From: Podaxis mareebaensis
Taxonomy: Eukaryota > Basidiomycota > Agaricomycetes > Agaricales > Agaricaceae
Direction: 5' to 3'
Assembly (NCBI GenBank): GCA_018524725.1
Contig: JAEUWP010000431.1
Coordinates: 1-28,128, forward strand
DNA: 28,128 bases
How positions within the stretch are numbered: position 1 is the first letter of the stretch; every line of letters starts with the position of its first letter. Below the pieces are notes generated by a model that did no database searches, was not told where the DNA came from, and saw only the letters and a program-made list of their open reading frames with translations. This document shows positions 8,738 to 17,238 of this stretch, piece after piece. A program made the translations under genes and the position numbers.

Positions 8738-9286
8738 ACAGAGCCCCTTGCCGGGGTGGAAAACCTCTGGCATCCAGTGAAGCTGAACGAGCTGGATTTC
8801 GCACAAGAACAATTGAGGCAACGAGTTCGCATTTCAACACACCCTGAATTTAATGACGGCAAGCCCGTTCTTATCAAAACTGCCGTTTGGCCTTGGGAAA
8901 TCGCCTCCATTGAGGCTGAGACGACTGTTTATGAACGCATCCGTGACAAGGATATCAGCCCCAGGTTTCTTGGTCATCTTACTGAGGGGAAAGACGGGCG
9001 TGTGGTTGGATTCGTTGTTGAGTGGATACAGGATGCGAGGATCGCAGGGCCGGGAGACCTCGAGAGCTGCAGGAAGGTCTTGGGGCGATTGCATGAGCTT
9101 GGGATCAAACATGGCGACATCAACAAACACAACTTTCTTGTATGGGAAGGGCACGATGTGGTTTTAGTAGACTTTGAGGCTGCGAAGGAGTGTTCACCTC
9201 AGGAGCTCAAAGACGAGATGAATGCCCTCGAGGAAAACCTACAGGACACAAGTTTCCGGGGTGGAATAAAAGTAATTTGTGAGTGA
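8738..9286 (+). CDS. Kinase-like (protein kinase/APH fold) protein, 5' part missing
   Basis: The frame opens after a TGA at 8729 and ends at a TGA at 9284-9286. Numbering from the GTG at 8756, the kinase-fold landmarks are a Lys at 41 (VLIKTA), a Glu at 55 (EAETTVYERI), a catalytic loop HGDINKHN (Asp121, Asn126) and VDFEAA with the metal-binding Asp139 in the DFG position. The run TEPLAGVENLWHPV, which extends above the GTG, fits a small ascomycete kinase-like family. There is no in-frame ATG, and the nucleotide-binding glycine loop is not visible. Either an upstream exon is joined through the TAG near 8734 as acceptor, or the gene is 5'-truncated. The C-terminus looks complete (DTSFRGGIKVI). 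The substrate is unknown. Confidence 0.7.
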   Translation, partial: TEPLAGVENLWHPVKLNELDFAQEQLRQRVRISTHPEFNDGKPVLIKTAVWPWEIASIEAETTVYERIRDKDISPRFLGHLTEGKDGRVVGFVVEWIQDARIAGPGDLESCRKVLGRLHELGIKHGDINKHNFLVWEGHDVVLVDFEAAKECSPQELKDEMNALEENLQDTSFRGGIKVICE

Positions 9287-10040
9287 TAGATATTAGAATA
9301 TAGATGATGGAATAAATTTGGTGTTTAACTAGGAACCATATGCTAAATGGAACCACTATTCTTGATTCCTAAATGGCCATACCCTCTTACTTAGTAGGTA
9401 GACAAGTGCCTAGTTAGGGATGACATGTTACATCAGCAAATTGACTTAAAATAGTTATTACATGTTGGTTTATATAATCCATTTGAAGAATAAGATGGAA
9501 TATAACAGCTGGAAAAACATTCAATTGAGTAAGAAATGACATATAAACTTTTTGAAGGTATAACATCATTTACAAAACCTTATATTGCCTTTCTTATCAC
9601 ACACACAACTTTTCAAGGGTACAACATCATTCACAAAACCTTTTATTGCCTTTCCTATCACACACAAAGGTTTTACTTGGAATGTATCAAATACAATCAT
9701 ACTTTGAGGATACACAGATGAGAACAAGTAAATACTACTAACCTTTTATCTCAAAAACAGCTTATGAGAATTATCAGATACTCTGAGAGAAGACTCAGAT
9801 TGGTGAAATAAGCTGAAAAATGAATTTTTTCAGATTTTTTCCTGAGTACTTGAGTCTGGGATAGAAATAAATTGCATTTTTCAAGCCAATGGCTTGATAG
9901 TTCCTCAAGAGTAAATTTTCTCCAGGATGCTCTCAATGAAATCTATCAATTGAGACTACATTTATAAATTTTGAAGAGTTTTGAAATAGTGTTTGCCCTA
10001 GTAGCAGACAAATTGTATTTAATCACAGCATAGTGCCTAA
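9287..10040. other. AT-rich non-coding stretch after the gene island
   Basis: Composition changes sharply at about 9290 to AT-rich, CpG-free sequence. Apart from the 61-bp duplication at 9547-9667 I see nothing identifiable; short frames here have no motif. Confidence 0.5.
9547..9667. repeat. Imperfect tandem duplication, 61-bp unit, two copies
   Basis: Unit 1 (9547-9607) and unit 2 (9608-9667) align over their whole length with a few transitions. Shared blocks include ACAACATCAT or TAACATCAT, CAAAACCTT, ATTGCCTTTC and TATCACACACA. The short open frame across both units merely reflects the duplication. Confidence 0.85.
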
Positions 10041-10043
10041 GAA

Positions 10044-10116
10044 GGTGTGATGGCTCAACTGGATGAGTGACATGATTCTTCCAAGAGGTTCTAGGTTCAA
10101 ACCCTAGTCTGGCCAA
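10044..10116 (+). repeat. tRNA-like module (SINE head), unit 1
   Basis: This has an A-box-like TGGCTCAACTGG (10051-10062) and a B box GGTTCAAACCC (10094-10104). The B box lies in a perfect T-arm: CTAGG, loop TTCAAAC, CCTAG. The spacing fits an internal RNA polymerase III promoter. There is no convincing acceptor stem, so it is better read as a tRNA-derived SINE than a tRNA gene. Confidence 0.6.
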
Positions 10117-10134
10117 CTAATTGTAGTACATCCT

Positions 10135-10195
10135 CTCAAATAGCTGAGTGGTGTAATATCATTTCAGTAGGTTTTGTGTTCAAGCCCTAGACTGG
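10135..10195 (+). repeat. tRNA-like module (SINE head), unit 2
   Basis: A second A box TAGCTGAGTGG (10141-10151), matching the TRGCNNAGTGG consensus, is followed by a B-box-like TGTTCAAGCCC (10177-10187). The CCTAGACTGG that follows echoes CCTAGTCTGG of unit 1, so the two modules look like a tandem dimer. The T-arm stem is weaker here. Confidence 0.5.
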
Positions 10196-10199
10196 TTAA

Positions 10200-10780
10200 T
10201 TTTTAGTGTCTCTCATTGTTGCTTTTCTATGATGATATATACATTCAGTATGTTGGCAATTCTTGTATACCCTGGAATGATTGTATAGTCACAAATCCTT
10301 TTGTACCTTGCAAAATAGCTTTTAGAAATATGGACTTTTGTGGTATTTAGTATATTTTAGTGTATGTATTAACTGTTTTGAGTATATATAGTTTCAGCCT
10401 TTTTGCTAATATAGAAGCTAGCCACTATGCTTGAATGTTATTGTTAGTACTGTCCTCTTTAATTTGGGCTATTTGTTATGGGTTGCCTCAGAGAGGATTA
10501 GTATGTGGCTATGTATAGTTTGTTAGTAGCTATGCTATTGCCTTTTAGATTTGCCAAAGGCAATTGATATACAGTTGAAATGTTAATAATGCATATAGCA
10601 GTAATGCATGAACTTTTCTGGGTCCTAGGTCAGAGTGCTGTGGTGTTGCATAACACATAATGCATAATGCATTCAGGGTCAATATGCATTATCAGCCCTG
10701 CATTGTGCTGGGCTTTTTCTTTATTTTTGTCATTGTAGCAGCCTCTCATTGTCCATTCCTGTAGATATAGCCCAACTTTT
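10200..10780. other. AT-rich unassigned sequence
   Basis: No coding frame or complete repeat is recognisable. A cluster of ATAATGCAT/ATGCATTAT inverted motifs occurs at about 10654-10692. Part of this stretch may belong to the LTR whose terminus lies at 10883, but its inner boundary cannot be fixed. Confidence 0.4.
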
Positions 10781-10883
10781 TGTATCTTGGAAGCTCACAA
10801 ATATTGCATATTATTCTAATTCTGCTTCTTTGTCAGTCATCTTGGAGTCTTCAATTGCCTTGACATTTATAATATTCATAACA
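10781..10883 (-). mobile_element. Terminal part of a family D LTR (copy 2)
   Basis: Read on the minus strand it starts TGTTATGAATATT, as does the LTR at 18164. It also shares GACTCCAAGAT and a frame beginning MNI...DSK.TD.E, but stops after 22 codons. Only this terminus is alignable; the other end of the LTR is not identified. Confidence 0.55.
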
Positions 10884-11405
10884 GATGCAATCAATATACT
10901 TTTACTCTTATTTATATAACACACTAATAGTTGCTTAGGCTGAGCTGAGGAGCTAGACTCTAGAGGGAAGGGTTTCACCACAAGCAACTATCAGAGAGAC
11001 TTGACATATTAAGCACCTAAACAGAGTTGAAGGTTGATTGGCTTGAATTAACTGTGATATATTGAGGATTGGTACTACTAGTACATTCACAGAGAGCTGT
11101 TAAATACTTTGTGAGTCTGCACTATCCTTTAAGCCATGCTCTATATGATCCTGAAAATCTATTAGTTGCTGCCATAATGTGGTGTATAGTGTATTGTAAT
11201 GCTATGGATGCCATTTAAAATGTAACCTATATTATTGCTCTTGGCTCCACTCTCTGCACAAGAAACTGAGTCTGCCTGTCTGAGGTCTCCAAATGCCTTT
11301 AGTGCAATGCTACTGATACTTTTTGCCTCATTAGGGGTCATTTCAATCATATTTCTCATCTTAGTTCTACTGACTTGTATACCACTATCAAGTCAATTAC
11401 CTTGA
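10884..11405. other. Unassigned decayed element sequence
   Basis: This CpG-poor sequence contains a 65-codon minus-strand frame (11162-11359; NEAKSISSIALKAFGDL...) whose composition looks protein-like, but I recognise no family. Possibly a retroelement remnant linked to the LTR end at 10883. Confidence 0.35.
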
Positions 11406-11705
11406 TGTTATGAGCTCACCCCAGCCATCTCATACTAATGTCATCTATCATGCCCTTATCTACAAACTCAGTCTTCCAAATGCCTCTCAAGGTACTACCA
11501 CTGATACCACTGACTCTGCTGGCAACTCAACTCACTACTGAAATGAAGCATTCACCAACTAGCACCTTCCTGGCCACACATCTCTCTTCTCTGAAGACTG
11601 GCTGACCCCTGGCCCTCTATTCTACTCTACTGATTGCATGATGACTGAAATGCTATGCATCACATGAGAGAATGCTCCCTTCAGTCATGTATTCAACCCT
11701 GATGG
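11406..11705 (+). mobile_element. LTR family A fragment (copy 4), 5' 300 bp
   Basis: It starts TGTTATGAGCTC and follows the first 300 bp of family A, including the internal frame (IYHAL, NEAF, LPGHTSLFSEDW, CMMTEML, ENAPFSHVF) with three stops (TGA, TAG, TGA) but no frameshift. It ends abruptly in CCCTGATGG, where family B LTR copy 2 begins. The missing remainder is not found downstream, so the junction is a deletion or recombination rather than a simple insertion. Confidence 0.85.
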
Positions 11706-12351
11706 TGTTACATAGAGACGGTTTCTACACGTTGTCTCAGTGCGGAGAGATACTGTCCTAAGACAACCCAGCACTATTAAGTTCCTGAAGTGGAACACCC
11801 GTCCATTCTCCTGAGAGAACTAGAGGCTGGCTGGAAATCTCGCAGGGACTGCCTAGGGAGAGATACGACTTGTAAGGTCGCAGGCTACTCTGTAGGTTTA
11901 GCTGTTATGCCAGTTATCCTGTCAAGGCAGGTAGAGCTCTCACGCAGCAAGAAGATAAAGCAGAAGACAGTCCTCACTATTCTCGTGCTATGTACAAATG
12001 ATCATAAAGCTAAGTTCTACTTACTTTACGAGCTATCTAAATACAAGGGCGATTGCTATTCTACATATCCTAAAGGAGAATCTTCGTAGTTACTTCAGTA
12101 CTCTAAGTATAGTAGACCAAGCCTGAAGTAAGATGAGATCTACAGAAGGCAAGCTATTATTACATGACATATCACCGAGACTGAGTGCTAAACATAGTGC
12201 ATCTTCGGAAGATCCAAGGTGGAGCTGAAGTTGCAGTGAAAGGTGGTCAAGGTGGACACTTGGAGTCAGGAGGTGGAAAGGTGGCTGGTGAATGATGAGG
12301 TGGGAATGTGAAAGAGGCATAGATGGCAGTGGAAGTGAAAGGAGTGTAACA
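11706..12351. mobile_element. Complete LTR, family B, copy 2
   Basis: This is a 646-bp unit with TGTTAC...GTAACA ends (6-bp inverted repeat), homologous to 3494-4110 and 26195-26313. It retains several CpGs (CACGTTG, GTGCGG, CTCGCAGG), so it is younger than copies 1 and 3. Flanking pentamers differ (GATGG left, GGGCA right), so no TSD: it marks a recombination junction between a family A LTR and a Gypsy pol gene. The 99-codon frame at 11790-12089 is not conserved in copy 1 and is not called. Confidence 0.8.
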
Positions 12352-13135
12352 GGGCATTGTAAAAATTGTTGCTTTAGAAGTTCAAATGCTTTCTGTACTT
12401 CTAGATTCCATTCAAATTTCTTTGTTTTTCTCATGAGTGCATGTAGTGGATGTGCAATTTGAGCATAGTTTTTGATGAACTTTCTGTAGAAGTTACAAAA
12501 ACCTATGAATTGTCAAATGTTCTTTGCAGTTTTTGGAACAGGCCAGTCTTCTATTCCTTTAAGTTTTATTGGATCCATTTTGATAGAATCTGGCTTGATT
12601 ATAAAACCAAGGTATTCTAGATGTTGTTTCTTAAATTCGCATTTTTTTGTTTTAAGATAGAGGTCATTCTTGTCTAGTATTTCCAGGACTTTGATAGTGG
12701 AATGATCTAGTTCTTTGATTCCTTTGGCTGGGATGAGTATGTCATCCATATAGATGATAGCTTCTTCTTTAGATAATAGTTCTTGAAAGAGATGATTCAT
12801 CATTGATTGGAATGTAGCTGGAGAATTAGTCATGCCAAAGAACATGACAGTTGGTTTGTATAATCTATTTGGAATGCAAAAGGCTGCTTTCCATTCATCT
12901 CCTTCTTGAATTCTAACATTGTTGTAGCATAGACAAACATCTAATTTAGTGAAGTATTTGGCTCCTTTAAGTTTGTCCATTATTCTTGAGATGTTAGGGA
13001 TTGGATGAGCATTCTTAATAGTGTGATTGTTAAGATAGCAATAATCTTGACAAGGACATAGATCTCCTCCTTTCTTTCCTACAAAGAAGAAAGATGAGGC
13101 CATAGGTGATTGTGATTTATGAATGTATCCCTTTC
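12352..13135 (-). pseudogene. Ty3/Gypsy reverse transcriptase, truncated after the RT/RNase H junction
   Basis: From about 13127 the frame reads GYIHKSQSPMASSFFFVGKK, then QDYCYLNNHTIKNAHPIP, KGAKYFTKLDV (first catalytic Asp), GMTNSPATFQ, IIYMDDILI (catalytic YMDD pair), LYLKTKKCEF and YLGFII. This is the canonical order of Ty3/Gypsy RT. An in-frame TGA near 12513 interrupts AKNI*QFIGFCNFYRKFI, after which KKFEWNLEVQKAF leads into the RT-RNase H connection and is cut at 12351 by the family B LTR. RNase H and integrase are missing. A TGA also precedes KGYIH. The 196-codon core is open, which is unusual for this decayed region. Confidence 0.9.
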
Positions 13136-13268
13136 ATAAATCCTGAATCTAATAATGCTTTGATTTTATATGTTCCTTTAGACATTAGTATTTCTGTTGG
13201 GATTAGTAAACATTTTCCTTTAGATGCATGAAGATCAACGATGTTGAGTTGATCTTCTAAACTACTCA
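13136..13268 (-). pseudogene. Gypsy protease remnant
   Basis: In the -1 frame relative to Gag, residues LEDQLNIVDLHASKG lead to TYKIKALLDSG, ending in the DSG triad of a retroviral-type aspartic protease. Right after LLDSG the sequence joins the start of the RT segment in another frame. The rest of the protease and the pol linker have therefore been deleted. Confidence 0.7.
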
Positions 13269-13275
13269 AAAATTT
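13266..13275 (-). promoter_or_regulatory. Candidate -1 ribosomal frameshift site between gag and pol
   Basis: On the minus strand the Gag codons GAA AAT TTT TGA contain the heptamer A AAT TTT (13275-13269), a permitted X XXY YYZ slippery sequence, followed at once by the Gag stop TGA (13268-13266). A slip back by one base reads TTG AGT AGT TTA GAA, which enters the protease frame. The geometry is what a -1 programmed frameshift requires; a chance indel in the T run cannot be excluded. Confidence 0.5.
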
Positions 13276-14813
13276 TCATCTTGAGAAAATTCTTCCATTT
13301 GTTCATCTTCTATTCCATCTTTGATGGCATAGACCATTGCATTTGGATTGACTTGTCTTTTCTTTCTACTGAAAGTTTTCTTTGGTTTTCCTTTGGGTAT
13401 AAAATTATTTTGCTGTTTCTTTGTGGTGTAATTTCTTCTAGATGGGCATTGTCTGTAGAAATGTCCCTTCTTTGTACAAAAGAAACATTCTTTGTTCTTG
13501 ACTGCTGTTCACTGCTTGTTGGTAAGTACATTGTTAATGAGGTGTGATATAGCATTGCTTGTCACTCTTTCACTGTTATGAACTCCTGATTTGGGAGGTT
13601 GTATATCTTGTATGTCTTCTGATTCGATTTCTTCCTCTTCTTCATCAGAATCCTGCTCATATTCTCCATCAGAGAATCTGAGCTCATCAAAGTAGTCAGC
13701 AAGATGATCGATGTCCATATCCCACTCACTTCTCCTGTATTGAGGTAAGACTAGTTGGGAGGTGATATTTTGATAACAGGGTTGGATTCTGTAGCCCTTT
13801 GTTTTCCTTTTTCCTTTCTTTACATAGGAAATTCTTCCATTGATTGCTGCTCTATATTTGCATTGCTCCTGAACAATTCTATGGGCATTTCTTGCTGCAT
13901 TCTTCCACTCTGCAATTGTGTTTGTGGAACTTCTAAGTGCTTCGTGTCCGACAGCAGGGTCAAGTCTGTTCATGAAGTATGCCTGAAGGGCCACACTGTC
14001 TGTAAGTCCTGCCTGGGAAACCAGGACTGAGAACTCTGAGATATATTCCTCAATATATCTGCCATGCTGCTGGAGGTTTCATAATGCCTGTTCAGGCTCA
14101 TGGTGGCTCCTGAACGTTGTGGAGGCAAAGGGCTTCTTCTGGGACTCCCTGAATTACTTGGACTTGTTCTTCCTCTCATCTGAGTTCTCAGATCTGTTCC
14201 CCAAGATCCTCCAATTTATTGATGACTTGTTGAGTAAAGTACTGTTGTTCCACCCAAGGTAGTGAGGTCAGTTCCAGTTGCGAATGTTGGTCTCAAATAG
14301 TCCATTGAAGGTTGATAAGATCTTGACTGGTGTACTGATGATGAAGATTCAGGTTGCTTTCCTTTCTTCTGAGTGGAGAGATTGAATCTGGCAAGATCCT
14401 CAGTGACTTCTTTGACACTTGGTTGTCTTGTAACCTGTTGCAGTGTATTAAGTGTTGCTGCAAGTCCTGTGAATCAATTTGTGGTTGGTTGCTGTTCTGT
14501 GATTTCTCTTCTTGCAGTTTCATCTTCAAGTTTTCTTTGAACTGCATCAATTTGTTGCTGATCTTTTCTTGAAAAGTCTTCATAGAGGAAGTTTTCGGGT
14601 TGGACTCCTGCTTGTTCAAGTAGTTCAAACTCTGCTGAGTATTCTTCATTGAGTCTTCTTTGGATTGAAGCTTCGAAGTAGTGAGGTCTGTTTCTTGCAT
14701 CTTTGTAATACCACTCTTTTGTTGTGGGGTCCTTAAAGACTATTCCTCTAGTCAGGCTGTTGAACTTGGTTGTTTTTGCAATTTTGAATTATCCAGTTTG
14801 ACAACTTTATAAT
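13266..14813 (-). pseudogene. Ty3/Gypsy Gag with CCHC knuckle
   Basis: The upstream part (about 14810-14440) reads KIAKTTKFNSLTRGIVFKDP, then EWYYKDARNRPHYFEA and a charged helical segment. After frameshifts near 14.2-14.5 kb, a Gag core follows: GRYIEEYISEFSVLVSQAGL, ALQAYFMNRLDPAVG. Next come an acidic stretch (SDEEEEEIESED) and a single stop near 13509. The nucleocapsid knuckle CFFCTKKGHFYRQC lies at 13487-13446 and matches CX2CX4HX4C exactly. A basic tail ends at the TGA at 13266. Gag assembles the retroelement particle and the knuckle binds RNA. The frame 14293-14700 in another phase is a shadow. Confidence 0.82.
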
Positions 14814-15715
14814 TTCACTTTTAATAAATTTCCTTCCCTTTCAACAACTGAGCATCCACAGCAAAGCTTCTTCTCAGCAGTACTTTCAATGGAAATTTAT
14901 ATCCCAATAGATTATAGCTCTATCTAAGCATAATCACTTCTTTATCATGAGTGTGATTCCCTTCACTTGTCAAAATATCCTCCAGAGTCAAGGCTCTGTC
15001 AAGGAATTTCCTCTAGATTGTGGGACTACAATCCTCAACTAATCTGCACTAGTTAGCAATGCATGCCTACTCCCTCTCTAATGCTAACTTCAGAAACTAG
15101 GACCCAAAGTTAGAACACTAGCTGCTCAAGTAGGGCTCCTTCAACAATCAATGCTGAGCAGCTGAGACAAGGTAATGACTCCATGCTACAGAGAAGGATC
15201 ATTTCTACTTAATGTTATAGTGAGGCTGCTTCAGTCTGTAAAGAGGCCCAATACATATCTGCAGATCATATCAAAGGAGACTTCTTGTGTACTAACAGAT
15301 CTATTTGAGTCTCCACCTAACCAAGTAGAAATGATGCTTTCTACTTGTTAGTATTGATGACTTATATACCTAAGGACAGTGTATCTAAATATATCTACAT
15401 AAGAACTTTCCAGAAGTTCTTTAGGTACTGAGGCTCGACTCAGAGATTGACTTGGAACAGAAGAAGCATGATTCTACTAATAATAGTTCAATAGAAAAAG
15501 TTCTTTGATAAAGAAGTCTTCTTTTCTAATAATAGTATGAAAGCTTATCAATCTGTAAAAGTCATATGACTTCTTGATATTACATAAGCATAATCAATGT
15601 CAAGAAGATATAAAAGAAACAAACTAAAGGCTAAAGCTTTCAAATAAAACAAGAGACAAATAGATTGAAAACATAATTAGTAAATGTATAGTGAACATTT
15701 ACTAAGTTCATAACA
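14814..15715 (-). mobile_element. 5' LTR/leader region of the Gypsy element (family C terminus at 15715)
   Basis: On the minus strand the sequence starts at 15715 with TGTTATGAACTTAG, an LTR-type terminus, and lies directly upstream of gag, where a 5' LTR and leader are expected. The right flank is LINE ORF2 sequence. I cannot locate the inner LTR end or primer-binding site because no second copy is present. The sequence is AT-rich, with a hairpin at 15323-15346 and repeated CTAATAATAG motifs near 15476-15535. Confidence 0.5.
15323..15346. other. Perfect 9-bp inverted repeat (hairpin)
   Basis: AAGTAGAAA, six bases TGATGC, then TTTCTACTT form a perfect stem-loop inside the presumed 5' LTR/leader. 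A related half-site (ATTTCTACTT) lies at about 15200. Its role is unknown. Confidence 0.6.
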
Positions 15716-16526
15716 GCCTCAGTCTCTTCTCTTCTATCTCTTTCTCCTCATCTCTCAATATTTCATCAATTGTAGTTTTCACAGACTCAATTTCTTTGGC
15801 TAAACTTCTATTTTCCTATAGACCCCACAGCATGCATCTGGACTCTATTGTAGTTGCCCCTCTCTTACACTCCTGGCTTTCCTCCTCCCCCCTCAATCAT
15901 GTCCATTTCTGGTCCATCCCATCATTAGCCAACTGGTCCATCCATCACAAGGCACACACCCTTGCCAAATCTCTGCACCTTCCTAATCCATGTCATCAAC
16001 CAATTCACACATCCCTTGGATTTGTTAGCAATCACTACATGCAGAAGTGCCTATCATTGTGGCAACAACACATGAATGATCCAACCTACTGTGGTCACTT
16101 GTGGCTCCCCCTACTCAACCCTGCCAAGCAACCTCTCTAACCCAAGTATGCCAAAGGCAGTACCTGGCTCAATTTGCCCCTCAGGAAGAACACCCAGTTA
16201 TGCACATGCTCCACACATTGTGTCACCAATCACACACCCATCAGCACTTTTCAACAGTGCTTCTTCCCTGGGTGCCATGTTACCTCTTGCCCATGTGGTG
16301 AATCACTTGAAACAAGAGACCACATCCTCAATGACTGCCCTGTTTCCAATACCCTATAGGAGCCCATGATGGTTTCTTCTGGGTCATCCAATTTCTAGAC
16401 CAGAACCCCACAGTGTTTTCCTTTGCTGACCAGATTCAAGGACCCATCACACAAGAGGAGTTCGCCACCTGCCACCTCAACCACAGAGAGCAATTTGCTA
16501 GACATGGAGTACCAGACATGCATTAA
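15716..16526 (+). pseudogene. LINE ORF2 fragment: end of RNase H and C-terminal finger (second LINE copy)
   Basis: The first residues align with the RNase H part at 27650 onwards, including FTDSISLAKLLF, which carries the third catalytic Asp. Then follow WLSSSPLNHVHFWS, LGFVSNHYMQKCLSLWQQ, TNHTPIST and CFFPGCHVTSCPCG...HILNDC. There is a TAA near 16140 and a one-base shift near 16360. After the shift the frame reads WVIQFLDQN...DQIQGPITQEEF and ends at TAA 16524-16526. The 5' side is cut by the LTR terminus at 15715. CpG-poor. Confidence 0.88.
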
Positions 16527-16812
16527 AGGTCTTTTCTTATTTCTTTCTCATAGCTAGCCCCCCACTCCTACACTCTCTTCTGTTTTGGACCTTCATCTCT
16601 TCCTCTGCATTTTGATAAGTTAGGGTCCATTTTCTTCTCATTTCACTTGTCTCTAGTGTAGCTCCCCTGCTCCTACACTCCTCTTCTTTTATCCATATTT
16701 CTCTCTCTCTCTTTCTTCTCTTCTCTAGTTTTGGTATTGGGACTGCTACTGTGCACCCATTTGTATTAGCTAGTCTAGTGCAATAAACATCAATTTAAAA
16801 AAAAAAAAAAAA
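16527..16812 (+). mobile_element. LINE 3' UTR with AATAAA and poly(A)
   Basis: This pyrimidine-rich 3' UTR ends in GGTATTGGGACTGCTACTG, GTGCAATAAACATC and an A run of 16 bases to 16812, matching 1370-1452. It joins abruptly to Gag-like coding sequence of another element at 16813, so this LINE inserted there. The matching left TSD is not found because the 5' side is rearranged. Confidence 0.85.
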
Positions 16813-17110
16813 GGTTCCTCTTGACAAGGGCTTGAATCAATTCTTGGATTTGGGACAGTGTGAGGTTGAGTTGTTGAAGCTCTGTAGGAATTGAGGAGAA
16901 AAAGGAAATACTGTCCTGTGAAGAAGTCCAGGAAGATGATAAGGTAGAATAAATAGACTGAGAGGTGAATGACTGAGGGCTGTCAATTTCAGGTGATTGA
17001 GAACTGTCATTGATTTCCACTGATCAAGAACACTTTTTGATTTCTGTTGATTGAGAACACTTTTCAATTTCTGTTGATTGAGAACACTTCACCTTGACAA
17101 ATGTCAACAT
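16813..17110 (-). pseudogene. N-terminal Gag-like ORF of LTR element D with 9-aa repeats
   Basis: From an ATG at 17110 the frame reads MLTFVKVK followed by four 9-residue repeats (CSQSTEIEK, CSQSTEIKK, CS*SVEIND, SSQSPEIDS), a Ser-rich segment and a leucine-rich helix (LNLTLSQIQELIQALVKRN). The LINE poly(A) tail then interrupts it. It has one internal TGA, in repeat 3. Its place just inside an LTR on the same strand suggests the start of a gag gene, but no Gag core is present to prove it. The remaining part may have been displaced by the nested LINE. Confidence 0.55.
16979..17086 (-). repeat. 27-bp coding tandem repeat, four units
   Basis: Units lie at 17086-17060, 17059-17033, 17032-17006 and 17005-16979, each 27 bp and in phase with the Gag-like frame. 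The first two differ by very few bases and the last two are more diverged. Confidence 0.85.
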
Positions 17111-17138
17111 GATTTATAGTCAGAGGGTCTTCTTCTGA

Positions 17139-17214
17139 CAGACCACCAAACATTGAGTGGGCATATTACAGGCTTCCTTGCCAGACCACCAAACAATGAG
17201 TGGGCAAATTACAG
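17139..17214. repeat. Direct repeat, 33-bp unit, spacing 43
   Basis: CAGACCACCAAACA.TGAGTG is found at 17139-17171 and 17182-17214 with two mismatches. A second pair based on CAAAGCAATGAGA occurs at about 17255 and 17295. They lie between the element D LTR and its first ORF. Confidence 0.8.
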
Positions 17215-17238
17215 TCAAGAAGGATGGGGTTTTGGTGT

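Noticed and set aside
10044..10116. A true tRNA gene
   Set aside because: A and B boxes and T-arm fit, but I could not form an acceptor stem or a convincing anticodon arm.
11790..12089. 99-codon ORF within LTR B copy 2
   Set aside because: The homologous LTR B copy 1 has stops and shifts in this phase; no sign of conservation as protein.
12090..12350. Downstream part of the frame 12090-12434
   Set aside because: Beyond 12351 the frame runs into the family B LTR; only residues before that belong to Gypsy pol.
14293..14700. 135-codon minus-strand frame in the Gypsy gag region
   Set aside because: A neighbouring frame carries the collinear Gag-like protein (GIVFKDP, EWYYKDA); this one is a shadow made open by AT-rich codons.
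15640..15715. ORF starting at the TGTTATG of the family C terminus
   Set aside because: Only about 23 codons before a stop, so it does not support the LTR-ORF pattern seen in A and D.
16979..17214. CRISPR-like array
   Set aside because: Repeats are adjacent coding tandem units or widely spaced imperfect pairs without unique spacers; the sequence is fungal.
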